From Coriobacteriia bacterium (GTDB lineage: Bacteria; Actinomycetota; Coriobacteriia; Coriobacteriales; UBA8131): DNA of 64,000 nt. A model generated the notes under the pieces. It worked only from the letters and a program-made list of their open reading frames with translations, was not told the origin of the DNA and made no database searches. The DNA lies in NCBI GenBank assembly GCA_009784945.1, contig WQXH01000001.1, positions 87,257-151,256 of the forward strand. The letters are read 5' to 3'. Both the position numbers and the translations under genes were made by a program. Each line of letters starts with the position of its first letter. Position 1 is the first letter of the stretch. Of the stretch, positions 17,388 through 26,258 are shown piece by piece.

Positions 17388-20369
17388 ATGCGCTGGAAGA
17401 TGAAGTCCTTTTCTGCACAGCTGGTAGAAAAGCTGAGTGTAGAACTGGGGGTTTACCGAATTGTTGCCACAATTCTCGCTTTGCGTGGAGCAACAGATCC
17501 ATCAAGCGCCCGTCGCTTTCTTAACCCTGCCTTAGAGGAGCTTTGGAGCAACCCAGAAGATATTCCAGGCATGATAGAGGTAGCAAATGGTGTAGAAAAC
17601 GCCATGCGTACCAATAAACGCATGGTGATATTTGGCGACTACGACGTTGACGGCATTACAGCCTCGGCGCTCATGTATAACGTGTTGCTCTCACTTGGCG
17701 TTAGGGCGCAGGTTGTCTTGCCTCTGAGAGCAGGGGAGGGTTACGGTCTCACAGAGGAGGTTTTAGGGCGCATTCTCTCTTTAGATCCCGAGGTAGTGCT
17801 CACCGTAGACTGCGGTGTTACGGCCGTAGAGGAAGTCAGTTATCTCAAGGCACGTGGTATTGAGGTCTTTGTAACCGATCACCATGAAGTCTCTGATACT
17901 ATCAGCCTTCCTGCCCCTGCGGCAAACCCCAAGTTTGACCCAGATAACCCCGCTGTGATTCTCTCAGGTGTGGGTGTGGCGCTCAAACTTGCGGCTTTAC
18001 TCTGCCATCGTTTTGATAAACCCGAGCTCTGGAAAAGTCAACTTGACCTTGCGGCACTTGGCACCCTCGCAGACTGCATGCTACTTAGTGGCGAAAACAG
18101 AGCGATCGTTTCTGCAGGTATCAGGGCCATCAACACTCAACCACGACCTGGCATTTCTGCACTACTCGAAGTCTCTGGTAGCGCTACAAAAAGTATCAAT
18201 GCGGAGGCTCTTTCTTATGGTCTCATACCACGACTCAACGCTGCCGGACGGGTAAGTGACCCGCTCATATCCTTTAATCTCCTCTGCACCCTGGATCCAG
18301 GCAGGGCAATGCAGTTGGCTCAAAAGCTAGAAGGTCTCAATACCGAGCGCAAGGAGATAGAGGCTGCCCTTATGTCCAAGGCGGTAAGACAAATCGAGGC
18401 CTTGGAGCCTGGTAGAGCCTCTCTGGTTGTGGGAGGTGAGGATTGGCACGAAGGCGTGCGAGGGATAGTTGCCAGCCGGTTAGCTCGTCAGTACGGAGTA
18501 CCTGTAGTAGTTTTTTCATTCGAAAACGAGCTGGCGGTTGGCTCTGGCAGAAGCGTGGGCACCGTTAACCTCTACGAAGCGGTGAGCAGGCTTGAAGACC
18601 ACTGTGTGAGATTTGGTGGTCACGAGGCTGCCATTGGCGCTACCATTAAGAAAAAAGACATTGAAGAGTTTTCCAGGCGCTTAGAAGAGGCTATTAAGGA
18701 GAGTCCCACAGAAACGTTTGAATTAGTTGACGAGATTGACTGCACTTTAAGCTTTGAACACCTGAGCTTTGACGCTATTGATGAACTTGAGATTCTTGAA
18801 CCATTTGGCAATGGCAACCCTGAGCCGCGACTGCTTACCACAGGCCTCATGGTTAGGTCGCCTCGCTATGTCGGAACAGGAGAGAAGCACCTGTCGTTTA
18901 CTCTCTTCGATGGCACAAGAGAGTTTTCTGCTATTTGGTTTAATGCCACATGTAAGTCAATAGATGAGCTGCCTACGATTGCTGATGTAATCTATCATGT
19001 TCGCATCGATAGCTGGCGAGGCAGACGAAAGATAAAACTGCATATTCTTGATCTTTTTGCCGCTGGAGCTGGCTCGCTTAACAGTGAGCGCCCTGCGCTG
19101 GACAAACTGAAACAACTGCTCTTACTTGGTAGTAACAGCGACATATATCAAGAAGTGGCACATTGCATTAATGGTCGTGAGGTAACACTGCGTCGTGCTC
19201 AGTCTAAGTGTTTAGAGACCCTCGCTCAGGGCACTTCGACCTTGGCAATCATGGCAACTGGTAGGGGCAAGTCGTTGATATTTTATACCTTTGCCGCAAC
19301 GCAGGCGTTAAGAAAAGGAAAGGCCAGTCTTTTCATTTACCCACTGCGTTCGCTCATTGGAGATCAAGAATACTTCCTTGCTCATGCACTAAAGCAGCTT
19401 GGGCTTACCTGTGCCAGCCTTACAGGCGCCACTCCCGAGGCCGAGCGACAAAGAATCTATCAGGCTGTTCAGCAGGGCTCGTTATCTGTGGTGCTCACTA
19501 CCCCTGAGTTTGTTCTCGCGCATAGCCACAACTCCAGCCTCTGGTCCAACTTCTCCTTTGTGGCGATAGACGAGGCGCACCATATTGCTACTTCAAGCAA
19601 GTCGTTTAGGCCAGACTACACACGCCTTGAACGCCTGCGCACCCTTATTCCTGGAGCAGTCATGCTTGGACTTTCTGCTACCTCAGATAAACCTACCACT
19701 GATGACATTGTCAAAAGCCTGGGCGTTGAACATATTGTTATTGATACAAGCAAGCGGCCTAATCTCAAGCTTGTTGATCATAGAAATGCAGATTTGCGCG
19801 ATGAGGAATTGGTAAGTATTGTGGCTGGTAGTTTGCGCACCCTTGTTTATGTTTCCTCGCGCGGTGCCACTATCGAGCTCTGTAAACTACTCAGAAAAAA
19901 GCTCGATGGCAAGGCTCAGCGTATAGCCTTTTACAACGCTGCTCTTGAAACAGACGACAGGCGTTCGGTAGAGGAGGCCTTTAGACAAGGCAAGCTCGAC
20001 TGCCTCGTTGCCACCTCTGCTTTTGGCGAAGGGGTCAACATTGCCGATGTGCGCGATGTTGTGCTCTACGATCTACCTTATAGCATCATTGACTTCAATC
20101 AAATGGCCGGAAGAGCCGGTCGAGACGGACTGGAAGCTCATGTACATATATTGGCCAAGCAAGAGGACACTGAACAGCTTCTTACATACCTTGAGCAGCA
20201 AGACGATGTACATCAGAGTGCAGAACAGGCCAAAGCAGAGCATGACGAGCGACAAATGAGCGCAAGACAACTAAAATTGTTTTCTGATTGGTTATTTGAC
20301 GCCAGCCCGCATACGCTGCAGGCTGTCATCCAAAAGCCATTAACGCCGCTTGAGGGTCTTGAGGAGTAA
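17388..20369 (+). CDS. recJ: RecJ single-strand exonuclease fused to a RecQ-family helicase
   Basis: A single 993-residue chain joins two enzymes that usually cooperate as separate proteins in 5'-end resection. N-terminal half: RecJ with FGDYDVDGITA (about 83-92), TVDCG, TDHHE (the DHH metal site), a DHHA1 part with SGRSVGTVNL and RFGGHEAAIG, then an OB fold to about 580. C-terminal half: SF2 helicase with Q motif (RRAQSKCLETL), Walker A ATGRGKS (about 623), IDEAHH (about 728), FRPDYTRLERLR as in RecQ, GLSATSD, and QMAGRAGRDG. The usual RecQ zinc-binding RQC and HRDC domains are absent. ATG 17388 follows AAAGG by seven bases; the track start adds 40 residues without a ribosome site. Rel follows eight bases downstream, so they share an operon. 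Confidence 0.93.
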   Translation: MRWKMKSFSAQLVEKLSVELGVYRIVATILALRGATDPSSARRFLNPALEELWSNPEDIPGMIEVANGVENAMRTNKRMVIFGDYDVDGITASALMYNVLLSLGVRAQVVLPLRAGEGYGLTEEVLGRILSLDPEVVLTVDCGVTAVEEVSYLKARGIEVFVTDHHEVSDTISLPAPAANPKFDPDNPAVILSGVGVALKLAALLCHRFDKPELWKSQLDLAALGTLADCMLLSGENRAIVSAGIRAINTQPRPGISALLEVSGSATKSINAEALSYGLIPRLNAAGRVSDPLISFNLLCTLDPGRAMQLAQKLEGLNTERKEIEAALMSKAVRQIEALEPGRASLVVGGEDWHEGVRGIVASRLARQYGVPVVVFSFENELAVGSGRSVGTVNLYEAVSRLEDHCVRFGGHEAAIGATIKKKDIEEFSRRLEEAIKESPTETFELVDEIDCTLSFEHLSFDAIDELEILEPFGNGNPEPRLLTTGLMVRSPRYVGTGEKHLSFTLFDGTREFSAIWFNATCKSIDELPTIADVIYHVRIDSWRGRRKIKLHILDLFAAGAGSLNSERPALDKLKQLLLLGSNSDIYQEVAHCINGREVTLRRAQSKCLETLAQGTSTLAIMATGRGKSLIFYTFAATQALRKGKASLFIYPLRSLIGDQEYFLAHALKQLGLTCASLTGATPEAERQRIYQAVQQGSLSVVLTTPEFVLAHSHNSSLWSNFSFVAIDEAHHIATSSKSFRPDYTRLERLRTLIPGAVMLGLSATSDKPTTDDIVKSLGVEHIVIDTSKRPNLKLVDHRNADLRDEELVSIVAGSLRTLVYVSSRGATIELCKLLRKKLDGKAQRIAFYNAALETDDRRSVEEAFRQGKLDCLVATSAFGEGVNIADVRDVVLYDLPYSIIDFNQMAGRAGRDGLEAHVHILAKQEDTEQLLTYLEQQDDVHQSAEQAKAEHDERQMSARQLKLFSDWLFDASPHTLQAVIQKPLTPLEGLEE

Positions 20370-20376
20370 GAGTTTC

Positions 20377-22752
20377 GTGTACGAGCACCGTGACATAGAA
20401 AGAATTGACAGCTTTATCGACCTGGAGCCAGATGACTTTAAAACTGGCATAGGCATTCCAACCGATGCCTCAAGTTCAACCGAGGCCTTTTCTAAACTTG
20501 ATGATGCGCTGGTGCATATTGACTTTGCTTTGGTGTTAGAGAAGGTATCGTCATATATGAAGGAGCCGGAGCTTGAACAACTCAAGCGTGCATACCATTA
20601 TGCCAACGACGCCCATGCTGGGCAGACTCGCAAAACCGGCGAGGCTTTTATTACACACCCTGTACAGGTGGCTCTCATTTTGGCAGAGCTGCGCATGGAC
20701 GTTGACACGCTCACTGCTGCCATACTTCATGATACGGTTGAGGACTCCTCACGCTCACTTGAAGATATAGAGCGAGAGTTTTCTTATGACGTCATGGTGC
20801 TTGTAGACGGAGTAACCAAGATAACGCGCATAGAAATCGAGACTTTGGGAGAGCAGCAGGCCAAGAATCTGCGTAAAATGCTGGTGGCCATGAGCCGCGA
20901 TATACGCGTTATTGTCATCAAACTGGCTGACAGACTACATAACATGCGCACCCTGCAAGCACTTCGCAAGGACAGGCGTATCTTTAAAGCACGCGAGACC
21001 ATGGAAATCTATGCGCCGCTCGCTCATCGCCTTGGAATCAACTCAATCAAATGGGAGCTCGAAGACCTCTCTTTTTATTACCTGGAGCCTGTACGTTTTG
21101 GCCAAATCCAACGTATGGTTTCTGAGTCTCGTGATGGTCGCGAATCCTACCTTCACAGCACTATCGAGCTCCTCGAAGAGGAGTTCATCAAAGATGGTGT
21201 TGCGGCACGAATTACCGGTAGGCCCAAGCACCTCTACTCCATCTACCAAAAAGTTGCAGAAAAGGGCAAGGACTTTTCTGATATCTACGACCTTATTGCC
21301 CTCAGGGTAATCGTAGAAAGTGTTGCTGAATGCTACGCCTGCCTCGGTGCCGTGCACACACTGTGGAGCCCTATGCCAGGGCGATTTAAAGATTATATCG
21401 CCATGCCCAAGTTTAATATGTACCAGAGTCTGCATACGACGGTCATAGGCCCTGCCGCCAGACCTCTGGAAATACAGATTCGCACCAAGGACATGCACTA
21501 CGCAAGCGAGTTTGGTGTTGCTGCTCACTGGCGGTACAAGAACAGCTCGGGAGAAAGTGCTGATGCCATTTCTGACGAACAGTTGATGTGGCTTCACCAA
21601 ATGCTCGACTGGGCAGATGACACTACCGACCCCAGCGAGTTTCTCGATGCCTTGCGGCTTGACCTGGAATACTCTGAGGTCTTTGTCTTTACTCCAAAAG
21701 GCGAGGTCATCAGTTTGCGTGCCGGCTCAACACCCATAGACTTTGCCTATGCCATTCATACCGAAGTAGGCAATCACTGTATAGGTGCCAAAGTTAACGC
21801 TTCCATTGTGCCGTTGAGCTACGAACTGCAAACAGGCGACCGCGTAGAGGTTCTTACACAAAAGGGCTCTGGCCCTTCGCGAGACTGGCTTTCTATCGTC
21901 AAGACTCCCTCGGCGCGACAAAAAATCCGCAGTTATTTTTCCAAGGTCACCCGCTCAGATGACATTTTGAGAGGCCGTGAGCTTCTCGCAAAGGAAATGC
22001 GTAAGCATGGCCTGGGAATTTCGTCGTTACGCTCCACTCAGGCTCTCTCAAAGGTCTGTAAAGAACTGGGGGTGAGCGTCAGTGACGAGTTGATGGCTCA
22101 GATTGGCTCCGGTAAAACAAGCCAACGCATGATAGCCAACAAGCTACTAAAGATCTTGGTAAAGCCAGATCAAGAACATTGGTCTGAAGTTACTAACATT
22201 GCTGGTCTTACTAAAACTACGCATGCTGCCATTGCACCAGAAAAGAGGGGCGGACGCAGGTCGCAAAGTGGCGTTTTGGTCAAAGGTTTAGAAGACGTTT
22301 TAGTGCGCCTTGCTCAGTGCTGTAATCCTGTTCCAGGAGACAGCATCATCGGCTTTGTTACCCGTGGCAAAGGAGTGAGCGTGCATCGCATCGACTGCCC
22401 CAACGCCGACAGCCTTCAAAAAACACCCGAGCGCATCATTGAGGTGAGCTGGAAGCAAGAAGCAAGACAAGAAAACACCTTTAATGTTGAGGTTTTTATC
22501 GAAGCATTGGATCGCCTGCGCCTGCTGCAAGACGTTACCATTGCCCTGGTTAATAATGGTGTTAACATCTTAGGCTCCACCACTGTTGTGCACGGCGACG
22601 GCATTGTGGACATGCGCTTTCTTTTTGAAGTTGGAAGCACCATGCAAATTCAAAAAATCCTCGGTGATCTGCAAAGTGTAGAAGGCGTCATTGATGCCAA
22701 ACGAAGCCTGCCGGGTCAAGTTATTAAGAAAAGCAAGGAAAGGAGTCTCTGA
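20377..22752 (+). CDS. rel: bifunctional (p)ppGpp synthetase/hydrolase Rel
   Basis: Makes and degrades the stringent-response alarmone (p)ppGpp. Seen: HD hydrolase domain with HAGQTRKTGEAFITHP and intact HDTVED (about 117); synthetase domain with ITGRPKHLYSIYQK, KDYIAMPKFNMYQSLHTTVIGP and LEIQIRT; TGS domain VFVFTPKGEVISL; a conserved-Cys region QCCNPVPGD (about 647); and a C-terminal ACT domain. Both catalytic domains look intact. GTG 20377 is preferred because GAGGAG lies ten bases before it; the track's TTG 20350 lies inside the recJ-recQ 3' end. It gives 791 residues. The next gene starts on the rel stop (TGATG). Confidence 0.95.
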   Translation: MYEHRDIERIDSFIDLEPDDFKTGIGIPTDASSSTEAFSKLDDALVHIDFALVLEKVSSYMKEPELEQLKRAYHYANDAHAGQTRKTGEAFITHPVQVALILAELRMDVDTLTAAILHDTVEDSSRSLEDIEREFSYDVMVLVDGVTKITRIEIETLGEQQAKNLRKMLVAMSRDIRVIVIKLADRLHNMRTLQALRKDRRIFKARETMEIYAPLAHRLGINSIKWELEDLSFYYLEPVRFGQIQRMVSESRDGRESYLHSTIELLEEEFIKDGVAARITGRPKHLYSIYQKVAEKGKDFSDIYDLIALRVIVESVAECYACLGAVHTLWSPMPGRFKDYIAMPKFNMYQSLHTTVIGPAARPLEIQIRTKDMHYASEFGVAAHWRYKNSSGESADAISDEQLMWLHQMLDWADDTTDPSEFLDALRLDLEYSEVFVFTPKGEVISLRAGSTPIDFAYAIHTEVGNHCIGAKVNASIVPLSYELQTGDRVEVLTQKGSGPSRDWLSIVKTPSARQKIRSYFSKVTRSDDILRGRELLAKEMRKHGLGISSLRSTQALSKVCKELGVSVSDELMAQIGSGKTSQRMIANKLLKILVKPDQEHWSEVTNIAGLTKTTHAAIAPEKRGGRRSQSGVLVKGLEDVLVRLAQCCNPVPGDSIIGFVTRGKGVSVHRIDCPNADSLQKTPERIIEVSWKQEARQENTFNVEVFIEALDRLRLLQDVTIALVNNGVNILGSTTVVHGDGIVDMRFLFEVGSTMQIQKILGDLQSVEGVIDAKRSLPGQVIKKSKERSL

Positions 22753-23348
22753 TGCATATAGAAACCATACCGGTCATGATTGGCGGCAATCGCTTTTTTA
22801 CTGAGAACTGTTACCTCGCCTCTGCAACTGATGAGAGTGCGTGTGTCATTGCCATTGATCCCGGAGATGAACCAGAAGCAATCTTAGGCCATCTTGGTTC
22901 TCGTAGCCTCGCTGCTATAATCATCACGCATGGACACGAAGATCACACTGGAGCCATTCCTCGATTGATTGAGCATACAGGCGCCTCTCTCTATGCCCAT
23001 GAGGGCGATCTTGAGTGGCTTGACGAGGGCGTTAGTAAGCATGTCACCACCTTGTCTGATGGAGAGCTTCTTGATTTGTGCGATTTGAAGCTACTTGTCA
23101 TGCATACCCCTGGCCACAGCCAGGGGTCAATATGCCTCTATAGTTCCGAAGACAGCATTTTGATCAGTGGCGACACACTCTTCAAGGGAACCTGCGGAAG
23201 AACAGACCTGCCAGGCGGCAATCCATCGAGCATGCACGACACCTTGGCACTACTGTCAGCGCTACCGCCAGAGACAAGGGTCTACCCGGGACATGATGCA
23301 CCCACCAGCATAGGTGGGGAGCTAGACCGCGGACTTGCAGAATACTAA
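22752..23348 (+). CDS. metallo-beta-lactamase-fold hydrolase (glyoxalase II-like)
   Basis: A 198-residue hydrolase with the metal motif THGHEDHTGA, then HTPGHSQGSICLY, SGDTLFKGTCGRTDLPGGN and YPGHDAPT, which are the zinc ligands and loop of the hydroxyacylglutathione-hydrolase-like branch. It lacks the C-terminal substrate helix domain of true glyoxalase II, so the substrate is unknown. The ATG overlaps the rel stop (TGATG) with an AAAGGAG ribosome site inside rel. This rel-neighbour arrangement is common in Gram-positive bacteria. Confidence 0.88.
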   Translation: MHIETIPVMIGGNRFFTENCYLASATDESACVIAIDPGDEPEAILGHLGSRSLAAIIITHGHEDHTGAIPRLIEHTGASLYAHEGDLEWLDEGVSKHVTTLSDGELLDLCDLKLLVMHTPGHSQGSICLYSSEDSILISGDTLFKGTCGRTDLPGGNPSSMHDTLALLSALPPETRVYPGHDAPTSIGGELDRGLAEY

Positions 23349-23362
23349 CGCCGGGAGAACCT

Positions 23363-25174
23363 ATGTTTATTGCCGTTGTTCAATTCAATCCCAAGGTAGC
23401 GGCGCTGACCGAAAACTGTGAGCGCGCCTTGGCCATGATTGATGAGCTGGCTCTTTTACCCTATCCACCCGACCTGGTAATCTTTCCCGCCCTTGCGCTT
23501 TCGGGCGCAGAGCTCGGAGGCCTGGTTACTCACAATGCCTTTGCAGCAGAAGCTTTGGACGTAGCGCGAGTCTTTATGACCAAGGCTTCGCTTCCTACCT
23601 TGATAGGCACTGTTCTGCCACGACCTGCCATGGCTAATACCCGTTTTGTATGCGAGGAAGAAATACTCTTTGCTGTCAATGGGCGGGGGAGCGCCCTGGG
23701 CTTCATAGACATGAAGTGCAATGCCGAGAGTCAAGACTACGTTGAGAGCATCAGCATCAAACTCAACGGGCTTACCATCACCATCATACTGGACGATTTT
23801 ATCGATCCGGATGCGCGCTACGCCGACTCCGATGTCATTCTCTCTATGATTGCTCGACCTTATCAAGAAACCAATGGGCTGCTCACTGCCTCAAGCCAGA
23901 TCGACAGCTTGAGAACTGATGCCATTTCCAACGATGCGTGGGTCGTAGTTGCCAGCCTCTGTGGCGGAGAGGACTCCTTTGTTTACGAAGGTGCCAGCCT
24001 CGTGCTGGCTCCCGATGGCACGGTCATTGATTCGGCAGCACCCTTTGAGGAGGCTGTATTTACGGTAAACCTCAGCAGGCAGAGTGAGACTCCTCTTGCC
24101 ACTGATAAAGACACCCACCATGACATCGACTCAATGGACACCAAAACGCTAGCCAAGAAGCTTTCGCCTGCATTGAGCCGCAAGCATGATAAAAAGCGCA
24201 TACGACCTCTCTTGCCCTACGAAGCCACCTGGAAGGCACTTGAAGTTGGGTTAAGAGACTACGTGCTCAAAAATGGCTTTGAGGGCGTAGTGCTCGGGCT
24301 TTCGGGAGGCATAGACTCTGCAGTAGTAGCAGCTCTTGCCAGCGACGCTTTGGGAAGTTCGTTGGTGCACGCAGTTCTAATGCCCTCGCCTTATACTCAA
24401 GAGAGCTCAATGGTAGACTCAAAAGCGCTCGCACAAGCCTTGGGGCTCGAGCTTTTGAGCTTTCCCATAACCGATCTTTACGAAAGCTTCCAAACGCAGG
24501 CTGAGTTTAATTTAGGTGACCCAGGTACCGAAAGAGCGCTGCAAAACCTTCAGGCGCGCCTCAGGATGGTCATCTTGATGCACCTATCTAACTCACATGG
24601 ATGGCTCTTGCTCAACACAAGCAACAAATCCGAGATTGCAGTGGGGTACTCCACCCTGTATGGCGACACTGCCGGTGCCATCTCTCCTTTGGGCGGACTC
24701 TATAAAACCGATGTATATGGAGTTGCACACTGGAGAAACAGTCGCGACATGGTTATACCACAAAGTATTCTCGATAAGGAACCCTCTGCAGAGCTCTCTT
24801 TTGGGCAGCTGGATAGCGACGTCTTGCCTCCTTATGAATCTTTGGATCAGATACTACGTTTGCACATCGAAGAGAATCTTGGAGTCGATGAGATACTGGA
24901 GCTCATCAATGGTTATCCACTTAAAACCTGTGTAGATGCTGCAACCATTGTCGATGTCCTAGACCGCGTAAAAGCTGCGGAGTTCAAACGAAGACAAGAG
25001 CCCCCTTCCTTTCAGTTTGATGGTATCAATATCACCGACCACAGAGCCTGGCCTATTACCAATGGTTTCAATGATCATAGTCGAGACATCGTTGTTCCCA
25101 CAGAGATCATAAACTATCTTGGGCTACTCTACCGCGAAATAGGCCAAGGCGGCTTTAATCTCATGGATAACTGA
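23363..25174 (+). CDS. nadE: NAD synthetase with N-terminal nitrilase-like domain that appears catalytically dead
   Basis: Final step of NAD synthesis, amidating nicotinic acid adenine dinucleotide. C-terminal half: P-loop LGLSGGIDSAVV (about 310), NTSNKSEIAVGYSTLYGD and SPLGGLYKTDVY, all intact. The N-terminal ~270 residues have the nitrilase/glutaminase fold that normally supplies ammonia through Glu-Lys-Cys. Here the Glu position reads FPALALSG (usual FPELALTGY) and the Cys position ITIILDDF (usual GLLICEDLW), and the Lys loop YRKxHLPNYGVFDE is degenerate and shortened. The enzyme is therefore probably ammonia-dependent despite its 603-residue glutamine-type length. ATG 23363 has GGGAG upstream and follows the hydrolase by 14 bases. 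Confidence 0.9.
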   Translation: MFIAVVQFNPKVAALTENCERALAMIDELALLPYPPDLVIFPALALSGAELGGLVTHNAFAAEALDVARVFMTKASLPTLIGTVLPRPAMANTRFVCEEEILFAVNGRGSALGFIDMKCNAESQDYVESISIKLNGLTITIILDDFIDPDARYADSDVILSMIARPYQETNGLLTASSQIDSLRTDAISNDAWVVVASLCGGEDSFVYEGASLVLAPDGTVIDSAAPFEEAVFTVNLSRQSETPLATDKDTHHDIDSMDTKTLAKKLSPALSRKHDKKRIRPLLPYEATWKALEVGLRDYVLKNGFEGVVLGLSGGIDSAVVAALASDALGSSLVHAVLMPSPYTQESSMVDSKALAQALGLELLSFPITDLYESFQTQAEFNLGDPGTERALQNLQARLRMVILMHLSNSHGWLLLNTSNKSEIAVGYSTLYGDTAGAISPLGGLYKTDVYGVAHWRNSRDMVIPQSILDKEPSAELSFGQLDSDVLPPYESLDQILRLHIEENLGVDEILELINGYPLKTCVDAATIVDVLDRVKAAEFKRRQEPPSFQFDGINITDHRAWPITNGFNDHSRDIVVPTEIINYLGLLYREIGQGGFNLMDN

Positions 25175-25193
25175 GTTAGTTGGCCGGGTTTAT

Positions 25194-26144
25194 ATGGATC
25201 ATCGCTCACCTCGTTTTAAGCAAGTAGCTTCAACTGGCCTGCTGCTACTTGCAGCAATAATCTGGGGACTTTGCTTTGTTGCGCAACGATCTGCCATGGA
25301 ATACATTGGTCCTTTCCTTTTTAATGGCGTCCGACTTATGCTTGCCACTGCTGCCCTCAGCGTAATACTGCTGATTATTCTTGGCATAAGGCGCATGCGC
25401 CGGCCTGCTTGCAAGCAACATTCAAATATCAAAGTGAGCTATATCATAAAGGTCAGTCTGCTCTGCGGCATCATTCTTTTTGTTGCGTCTAATACGCAGC
25501 AGATAGGTTTGGTCACCGTCACTGCCTCAAAGGCCGCATTCATTACTGCGCTCTATATTGTTCTGGTGCCCGTTGTAGGTCTCTTCCTCAAGCAAAAGAC
25601 CCGCTGGAACACCTGGGTGAGCGTAGGGGTTGCGGTGGCTGGCCTCTATCTTCTTTGTGTAAGCTCCTCTTTTACCCTGGCACTTGGAGACATCATTTTG
25701 ATTGTTTGCGCGCTCTTTTGGGCTTTTCATATTTTGGCAGTTGGGCACTATGCACCGCTCATCACACTTTTGCAGCTCTTTGGCATGTGCACCCTTCAGT
25801 TTGCCATTGCAGGAATCCTCTCCCTTGTTTGTGCACCCTTGGCTGACCAGAGCTTTGTATCAGCCCCTCTCACCTTTGATGCAGTTACCAAGGTGGCTCC
25901 TGAGCTGCTCTACGCAGGATTGCTCTCAACCGGCGGTGCTTTTACCCTCGCCGCCGTTGCGCAGCGGCATGCCAAGCCTACACCGGCTGCCATCGTCATG
26001 AGCACCGAGAGCGTCTTTGGCCTCTTAGGAGGCATGTTTTTACTGGGAGAAACAATGTCTGCAAGAGAGGGTGTCGGATGCTTTCTTATGCTGGTGGCAG
26101 TGCTGCTCACACAGTGGGAGTTTAAGAGGGCAGCACCCAGCTAG
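25194..26144 (+). CDS. DMT-superfamily permease (EamA family)
   Basis: A 316-residue inner-membrane protein with about ten hydrophobic segments in two five-helix halves. Seen: LLAAIIWGLCFVAQRSAM at the start and PTPAAIVMSTESVFGLLGGMFLLGE in the second half, both characteristic EamA signatures. The substrate is unknown; family members export amino acids or metabolites. It starts 19 bases after nadE with no strong ribosome site. No terminator is evident between nadE and this gene. Confidence 0.9.
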   Translation: MDHRSPRFKQVASTGLLLLAAIIWGLCFVAQRSAMEYIGPFLFNGVRLMLATAALSVILLIILGIRRMRRPACKQHSNIKVSYIIKVSLLCGIILFVASNTQQIGLVTVTASKAAFITALYIVLVPVVGLFLKQKTRWNTWVSVGVAVAGLYLLCVSSSFTLALGDIILIVCALFWAFHILAVGHYAPLITLLQLFGMCTLQFAIAGILSLVCAPLADQSFVSAPLTFDAVTKVAPELLYAGLLSTGGAFTLAAVAQRHAKPTPAAIVMSTESVFGLLGGMFLLGETMSAREGVGCFLMLVAVLLTQWEFKRAAPS

Positions 26145-26194
26145 TGCACTGTGCCAGCTAAAAGGCAAGCATCAGAGGTTCGCATCATTGCATC

Positions 26195-26226
26195 TTGAAA
26201 TTTTTACACCTTGCCTGTGCTAATAT
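26195..26226 (+). promoter_or_regulatory. candidate promoter of the aldolase gene
   Basis: TTGAAA (26195-26200) with extended -10 TGCTAATAT (26218-26226). Spacing is 20 bases, longer than ideal, but the TGn extension compensates. It lies 33 bases before the GTG start. Confidence 0.45.
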
Positions 26227-26258
26227 CATAGATATCAAACTCGATCAAAGGAGGCGCC

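Noticed and set aside
21043-21600. 185-residue minus-strand ORF inside rel
   Set aside because: Antisense shadow of the conserved synthetase domain.
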